Source: Pelomonas sp036404855
GTDB lineage: Bacteria > Pseudomonadota > Gammaproteobacteria > Burkholderiales > Burkholderiaceae_C
Length of the DNA stretch: 10,767 nt
Assembly: GCF_036404855.1 (NCBI RefSeq)
Contig: NZ_DASWYS010000323.1
Span: 1 to 10,767, forward strand
Reading direction: 5' to 3'
Shown piece after piece: positions 7,639-10,767 of the stretch (position 1 is its first letter; every line of letters begins with the position of its first letter). The position numbers and the translations under genes were made by a program. The notes under the pieces were generated by a model. That model had not been told where the DNA came from. It worked only from the letters and a program-made list of their open reading frames with translations, and ran no database searches.

Positions 7639-7766
7639 GGCAGATTCCCGGAAGCTGTCGGGGCGGGCCCAGCGGGGCCCAGGCGGGCGACGCTGGCATA
7701 GGGCGCGTGGGCGCGGGCCGGAACGAAGCCCGGCGCGAGGTGCGCCGCAGAGTCGGTGCACGGCAT
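7635..7766 (-). CDS. Possible 43-residue leader peptide upstream of soxC
   Basis: An ATG at 7766 opens a 43-codon frame (begins MPCTDSAAHLAPGF, ends TASGNLP) whose TGA stop shares bases with the proposed TTG start of soxC (TTGA). AAGG lies six bases before the ATG and GGAG a little further upstream. By my reading most codons end in G or C, more so than in the alternative soxC-extending frame over the same DNA, which slightly favours real translation. It has no recognised domain: it is Ala/Pro-rich with a single Cys. If translated, it would deliver ribosomes to the weak TTG start of soxC. It could equally be a chance frame in GC-rich DNA. Confidence 0.3.
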   Translation of the reverse strand: MPCTDSAAHLAPGFVPARAHAPYASVARLGPAGPAPTASGNLP

Positions 7767-7857
7767 AGGAAGCCTTGTCTCCTGTGGCCCGGCGTCGCGG
7801 CCTGGCCTTTGTTCATCCAGCGGACGCCGAGCCGGAGGGCGCGGCGCCGTCACCGAC

Positions 7858-7873
7858 GTTGATCTTCATCAAC
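7858..7873. promoter_or_regulatory. 16-bp perfect inverted repeat, possible sox operator
   Basis: GTTGATCTTCATCAAC has six-base arms that are exact reverse complements around a four-base centre. It sits about 12 bp downstream (minus strand) of the TATAAT at 7885-7890, so it would lie just after the predicted transcription start of the sox operon. That is a usual place for a repressor site. No repressor gene (for example an ArsR-type SoxR) is in the window. The arms are short enough that a chance origin is possible, though the region is otherwise AT-rich and non-coding. Confidence 0.4.
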
Positions 7874-7884
7874 ATCAGTGAATC

Positions 7885-7890
7885 ATTATA
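7885..7890 (-). promoter_or_regulatory. TATAAT -10 element of a candidate sox promoter
   Basis: The minus strand reads a perfect TATAAT in the only AT-rich stretch upstream of soxC. The hexamers at 16-18 bp spacing upstream do not resemble TTGACA, so if real this promoter probably needs an activator or is weak. Transcription would start near 7878 and run through the inverted repeat, the possible leader frame and soxC. Confidence 0.4.
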
Positions 7891-7932
7891 TTAACGAGGA
7901 TGGATGTTTGGGGCCTTGGTGGCAACCCTAGT

Positions 7933-9261
7933 TCAGCTGAGGCCCAACGCCTTGAGCCGGCGGTAGAAGGTGCGCTCGCTCATGCCCAGCCGAAGTGCCA
8001 TGTCGCGGCGGCTGAGGCGGCCTTCCGCCACCAGGCGGCCGATCTCCTGGTCGAGGTCGAGGCCGGCAGTGGCGGGCGGTGCGGACTGTGCCGGCGTGCT
8101 CAGCCACTCAGGCAGATGTTCGGGCCGCACGACGCCATCGTCGGCGAACAGCCGGGCGCGCTCCAGCACGTTGCGCAGCTCCCGGATGTTGCCGGGCCAG
8201 TCATGGGCCTGCAGCTGCGCCATGGCCTTGGGCTGGACGACAACGCGCTGCGCGGCGTTGGTCCCCCGCTGCAAGAAGGAGTCGACCAGCAGCGGTATGT
8301 CGCTGGGCCGGTCGCGCAGGGGCGGCAGGACAATCGGAAAGGTGGCGATACGGTAATAGAGATCCTGGCGGAACTTTCCTTCGGCAACCATCTGCTGCAG
8401 CGGCTTGTGCGTGGCCGCAACAAGGCGGAAATCGGCCTGCTGCGTCTCGGTGGCTCCGACGCGGCGGAAGGTGCCGGACTCGATCAGCCGCAGCAGTTTC
8501 ACCTGCATGCTCAGCGGCACGTCGCCGATCTCGTCCAGGAAGAGCGTGCCGCCTGCCGCCGTCTCGACCAGGCCCGGCTTGCGGTGCTGGGCGCCGGTGA
8601 ACGCACCTTTCTCGTAGCCGAACAGCTCGCTCTCGAACAAGGTCTCGGGCAGGCCGGAGCAGTCGACGATGACAAAGGGGCCGTCGTGGCGGTCGCTGAC
8701 CTCGTGCACGGCACGGGCGAACAGTTCCTTGCCGGTGCCGGACTCGCCGAGCAGCAGCACGGGCAGCCTGGATCGCGCAACGCGCTGCACCGCCTCCAGC
8801 GCGGTGTTGAAAACCGCTGAGCGGCCGACGAGGCCGTCCTGACTGGCACGGGCGGAGGCGTGCTTCACCGTCGTCAGCCGTTCGACGTAGGCCACCACGC
8901 GGCGGTCGCCATCGAGGATGGGACGCAGCTCCACGTCAACATGCTCGGGGCCGCGCGGCGTGTGGTGGATATGCAGCACGCGGTCGGGCCCCTTGAGCTC
9001 GAAGGCGCGTTTCATGGGGCAGTGCTCGCCGGCTTGGTCGCAAGGCAGGTCGTAGTGGTGCGAAACGCGATAGCACTTGTGTCCGAGATAGGGGCGGTCC
9101 GCGGTGCCGAATTGGCGCTGGTAGGCTGTGTTGGCAGCCAGGATGTTGTAGTCCGGGTCCAGCACGATCATCGGCTGGGCCTCGTGTTCCAGGTAGGAGA
9201 CCAGGGCCTGTACTTGTGCGGGCCGGGGCAGGGGAGGGGTCTCGGTGGTGGTGGCGGGCAT
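7933..9261 (-). CDS. fisR: FisR-like sigma-54-dependent activator with a sulfur-sensing PAS-type domain
   Basis: A 442-residue enhancer-binding protein. The N-terminal PAS-type domain (about 15-132) contains Cys63, Cys74 and Cys81 in HKCYRVSHHYDLPC and HCPMKRAF. The 11- and 7-residue spacing equals that of the three sensing cysteines I recall for FisR of Cupriavidus pinatubonensis (53, 64, 71), which responds to sulfane sulfur and switches on sqr and pdo. The AAA+ domain (about 144-370) has Walker A GESGTGKE (172-179), the sigma-54 contact loop GAFTGA (219-224), Walker B FLDEIGD (241-247) and FRQDLYYRIATFPI (297-310). A Fis-type helix-turn-helix ends the protein (about 408-440, LSRRDMALRLGMSERTFYRRLKAL). 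ATG at 9261 gives a compact PAS start but only a weak Shine-Dalgarno; the frame stays open upstream to 9468. Divergent from the persulfide dioxygenase genes, which are its likeliest targets; soxC lies downstream on the same strand. Confidence 0.92.
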   Translation of the reverse strand: MPATTTETPPLPRPAQVQALVSYLEHEAQPMIVLDPDYNILAANTAYQRQFGTADRPYLGHKCYRVSHHYDLPCDQAGEHCPMKRAFELKGPDRVLHIHHTPRGPEHVDVELRPILDGDRRVVAYVERLTTVKHASARASQDGLVGRSAVFNTALEAVQRVARSRLPVLLLGESGTGKELFARAVHEVSDRHDGPFVIVDCSGLPETLFESELFGYEKGAFTGAQHRKPGLVETAAGGTLFLDEIGDVPLSMQVKLLRLIESGTFRRVGATETQQADFRLVAATHKPLQQMVAEGKFRQDLYYRIATFPIVLPPLRDRPSDIPLLVDSFLQRGTNAAQRVVVQPKAMAQLQAHDWPGNIRELRNVLERARLFADDGVVRPEHLPEWLSTPAQSAPPATAGLDLDQEIGRLVAEGRLSRRDMALRLGMSERTFYRRLKALGLS

Positions 9262-9326
9262 GCGTCGTCGTCCGGCAGCGCCAGGCGGCGCGGGTGCGGG
9301 TGATTGTGGGCGAGGACTGCCATCGC

Positions 9327-9360
9327 TGCCAGATGGCTGCCACAGCGTTGGCACTTGGCA
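9327..9360. promoter_or_regulatory. Cluster of TGCCA/TGGCA half-sites, candidate enhancer for the FisR-like activator
   Basis: Four five-base half-sites lie in 34 bp: TGCCA at 9327 and 9338, TGGCA at 9349 and 9356. The first three are spaced 11 bases start to start, one helical turn. 9338-9353 forms an inverted repeat (TGCCA, six bases, TGGCA), and 9326-9331 with 9356-9361 forms a wider one (CTGCCA/TGGCAG). The cluster is centred roughly 145 bp upstream of the start predicted from the -24/-12 element at 9463, the range expected for bacterial enhancer-binding proteins. Binding by the neighbouring activator is inference. Confidence 0.45.
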
Positions 9361-9462
9361 GTAATTGCGTCCGCCGGTGAGCGTTGGCGCCGGCGCAGCC
9401 AGCACCGAATTCCCTTGTTGCCTCAATGGGTTGGGAGCGGCGCCCTGCGCACAGTGGCGGGC

Positions 9463-9477
9463 TGGCACGTCTCTTGA
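9463..9477 (+). promoter_or_regulatory. Sigma-54-like promoter for the DUF2892-pdo genes
   Basis: CTGGCACGTCTCTTGAG (9462-9478) matches the -24 element TGGCACG exactly, with TTGA in place of TTGC at the -12 position and the correct five-base spacer. The loss of the C at -12 weakens it. It lies about 75 bp upstream of the DUF2892 gene start, on the correct strand, downstream of the half-site cluster and next to a sigma-54 activator gene, so the context is strong. Confidence 0.55.
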
Positions 9478-9552
9478 GAGGTCCCGGGTTCCAGATGCCG
9501 ACCGCCGCCGTCCCGGCCATGCGTCGGCACCGCCCCCAACGAGGAGACCTCA

Positions 9553-9738
9553 ATGAAAGCAAATGAAGGAACCATGGATCGCGGCTTGCGCGTCGTCGCC
9601 GGCCTGGCATTGATCGCGCTGGCCGCCACCGGCACCGTGGGTGCCTGGGGCTGGATCGGCGTCGTGCCGCTGCTGACCGGTGTCGTGGGCTGGTGCCCGC
9701 TGTACACGGTGCTGGGCATCAACACCTGCCGGCGCTGA
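9553..9738 (+). CDS. DUF2892 (YgaP-type) small membrane protein
   Basis: A 61-residue protein with AGGAG seven bases before ATG 9553. The N-terminus MKANEGTMDRGLRVVAG leads into two predicted membrane helices (about 12-28 and 34-53), the second followed by WCPLYTVLGINTC with Cys48 and Cys59. This is the standard pattern of DUF2892 (Pfam PF11127), the membrane anchor also found fused to the rhodanese YgaP and often encoded beside sulfurtransferase or persulfide dioxygenase genes. It precedes the dioxygenase gene by 23 bp and is probably cotranscribed. Its biochemical role is unknown; the conserved cysteines in a sulfur locus suggest, but do not show, involvement in persulfide handling or in holding a partner at the membrane. 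Confidence 0.9.
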   Translation: MKANEGTMDRGLRVVAGLALIALAATGTVGAWGWIGVVPLLTGVVGWCPLYTVLGINTCRR

Positions 9739-9761
9739 GCGCCCGCCATCTGGAGACGCGC

Positions 9762-10658
9762 ATGAACGAAGCATCCCGGATGCAGGTCGAGGGCTTCTTC
9801 GACGCCGCCACCTGGACCGTCAGCTACCTGGTGCTCGACCGCCCGACGGGGCAGTGCGCCCTCATCGACAGCGTGCTGGACTACGACCCCAAGTCAGGTC
9901 GTACGTCCACTGCCAGCGCGGACCGCCTGATCGAGCGCGTGCGGCAGTTGGGCGCGCGGGTGCAGTGGATCCTTGAGACCCATGTCCATGCCGACCACCT
10001 GTCGGCCGCTCCCTACCTGCGGCAGGCGCTGGGCGGCAGGCTGGCCATCGGCGGCCACATCACGACCGTGCAGCAGGTCTTCGGCGACCTGTTCAATGCC
10101 GGCGACGACTTCGCCCGCGACGGTCGCCAGTTCGACCACCTTTTCCGGGACGACGAGGCCTTTGCGATCGGCGGCCTGCAGGCGCGTGCATTGCACACCC
10201 CGGGCCACACGCCGGCCTGCATGACCTATGTGGTGACGGCCGGGGCGGGCGCAGAGGCGGACATCGCCGCCTTCGTGGGCGACACCCTCTTCATGCCCGA
10301 CTACGGCACTGCGCGCTGCGACTTTCCCGGCGGCGACGCCCGCGCGCTGTACCGCTCCATCAACAAGGTGCTGAGCCTGCCGGCATCGACCCGCCTCTAC
10401 ATGTGCCATGACTACCAGCCCGGTGGCCGCGAGGTGCAGTTCATCAGCACGGTGGCCGACGAGCGTGCCCACAACATCCATGTGCGCGACGGCATCAGCG
10501 AGGACACCTTCGTCACCATGCGCCAGGCCCGCGATGCGACGCTGGGCATGCCCACGCTGATCCTGCCCTCCGTGCAGGTCAACATGCGCGCCGGCGAGCT
10601 GCCGCCCGCCGAGGGTAATGGCGTGCGCTATCTCAAGATCCCACTCAACGCGGTCTGA
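9762..10658 (+). CDS. pdo: Persulfide dioxygenase (MBL-fold, ETHE1/PDO2-Blh type)
   Basis: A 298-residue metallo-beta-lactamase-fold protein expected to oxidise glutathione persulfide to sulfite with O2 at a mononuclear iron. ATG at 9762 has GGAG seven bases upstream; the in-frame extension is not needed. Motifs are THVHADH (73-79: His74, His76, Asp78, His79), HTPGHTP (His149), FVGDTLFMPDYGTARCDFPGG (Asp174; the MPDYGTARCDFPGGDA wording is characteristic of the PDO2/Blh branch) and YMCHDYQPGG (His216). The iron in this family is held by two His and one Asp. No signal peptide, so cytoplasmic. It sits between the DUF2892 gene and a DUF442 gene, and its probable regulator is divergent, matching known fisR-pdo arrangements. 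Glyoxalase II is a relative, but the C-terminal half fits dioxygenases. Confidence 0.93.
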   Translation: MNEASRMQVEGFFDAATWTVSYLVLDRPTGQCALIDSVLDYDPKSGRTSTASADRLIERVRQLGARVQWILETHVHADHLSAAPYLRQALGGRLAIGGHITTVQQVFGDLFNAGDDFARDGRQFDHLFRDDEAFAIGGLQARALHTPGHTPACMTYVVTAGAGAEADIAAFVGDTLFMPDYGTARCDFPGGDARALYRSINKVLSLPASTRLYMCHDYQPGGREVQFISTVADERAHNIHVRDGISEDTFVTMRQARDATLGMPTLILPSVQVNMRAGELPPAEGNGVRYLKIPLNAV

Positions 10659-10671
10659 GTTCCCGACCCTG

Positions 10672-10695
10672 AGAAGACAAGAAGACAAGGAGACA
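10672..10695 (+). repeat. Three tandem 8-bp purine-rich units before the DUF442 start
   Basis: The leader reads AGAAGACA, AGAAGACA, AGGAGACA, followed by a partial unit (AGAC). Only the third unit carries the Shine-Dalgarno-like AGGAG, which is nine bases before the ATG at 10701. The repeat is short and could have grown by slippage; a copy change that touched the third unit would alter ribosome binding. Confidence 0.6.
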
Positions 10696-10700
10696 AGACC

Positions 10701-10767
10701 ATGGAACTCAAGACCCTGACGCCCGAGCTGTCGGTGGCGGCGCAGATCCACACACCTGATCTGCCCG
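10701..10767 (+). CDS. DUF442 (TIGR01244, Blh N-domain-like) protein, N-terminal fragment
   Basis: An open frame from ATG 10701 runs off the right edge after 22 codons, beginning MELKTLTPELSVAAQIHTPDLP. The pattern LTPELSVAAQI, followed by an acidic/proline step, is how DUF442 proteins (TIGR01244, rhodanese/phosphatase-like) start. In Blh proteins of rhizobia and Xylella this domain is fused in front of the MBL persulfide dioxygenase; here it appears as a separate gene downstream, 42 bp after the pdo stop, with a Shine-Dalgarno in the tandem repeat. The call rests on 22 residues and gene context. It probably acts as a thiosulfate sulfurtransferase or phosphatase-like partner in persulfide metabolism. 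Confidence 0.7.
   Translation, partial: MELKTLTPELSVAAQIHTPDLP

Larger units (their letters stand above)
7639..7932. other. Regulator-to-soxC intergenic region
   Basis: This 294-bp stretch separates the sigma-54 activator gene from soxC, both on the minus strand. Roughly 7855-7910 is clearly AT-richer than its surroundings and holds the TATAAT and inverted repeat listed separately. The soxC-proximal half is GC-rich and contains the possible leader frame. I searched the minus strand for the sigma-54 GG/GC pattern and found no GCCA on the plus strand here, so no TGGC -24 element for soxC is visible. No convincing Rho-independent terminator follows the regulator gene; an imperfect GC stem near 7910-7930 has no T-run. 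Confidence 0.5.

Noticed and set aside
7900..8820. A 306-codon plus-strand frame opposite the activator gene.
   Set aside because: It is antisense to an intact sigma-54 activator with all its motifs and has no motif of its own.
9349..9368. TGGCAC/TGGCAG followed by TTGC as a second sigma-54 promoter.
   Set aside because: The spacers to TTGC are 10 and 3 bases instead of 5, so neither pairing fits; the elements are better read as half-sites.

Overview
The window looks like a chromosomal sulfur-oxidation locus from a high-GC betaproteobacterium, probably a Burkholderiales member. This rests on the high GC content, the gene order soxC-D-Y-Z-A-X-B and the style of the proteins. No alignment was run, so the taxon is inference.

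Layout. From about 7638 down to 1 lies one long minus-strand gene train: soxC, soxD, soxY, soxZ, soxA, soxX, soxB, an HbpS/GlcG-like exported protein, an exported DsrE-family protein, and the first codons of what is probably a YeeE/YedE-type membrane transporter cut by the window edge. Spacings are short (8-74 bp; soxC and soxD overlap), nearly every gene has its own Shine-Dalgarno, and I see no convincing terminator, so a single operon is likely. Upstream, also on the minus strand, is a sigma-54-dependent activator (7933-9261). Three cysteines in its PAS-type sensor domain are spaced like those of FisR, the sulfane-sulfur-responsive activator of sulfide oxidation genes. Running away from it on the plus strand are a 61-residue DUF2892 membrane protein, a metallo-beta-lactamase-fold persulfide dioxygenase, and the start of a DUF442 (TIGR01244, Blh N-domain-like) gene cut by the right edge.

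How the genes work together. SoxAX joins thiosulfate to the C-terminal cysteine of SoxY in the SoxYZ carrier. SoxB hydrolyses off the sulfonate as sulfate. SoxCD oxidises the remaining sulfane sulfur. With soxCD present, the organism should oxidise thiosulfate fully to sulfate in the periplasm. The plus-strand genes handle cytoplasmic persulfide (to sulfite), and the FisR-like protein would sense that same sulfane sulfur. The locus therefore couples a periplasmic thiosulfate pathway to a cytoplasmic persulfide pathway around one sensor.

The two intergenic regions carry the most interesting unexplained structure. Between fisR and the plus-strand genes there is a sigma-54-like -24/-12 element and, about 145 bp upstream of the predicted start, a cluster of four TGCCA/TGGCA half-sites that could be the activator's enhancer. 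Between fisR and soxC there is a perfect TATAAT, a 16-bp inverted repeat just downstream of it, and a possible 43-codon leader ORF whose TGA overlaps the proposed TTG start of soxC. I found no RNA genes, CRISPR array, insertion sequence or wholly new system. The proteins belong to known families; the novelty, if any, is in the regulatory wiring.
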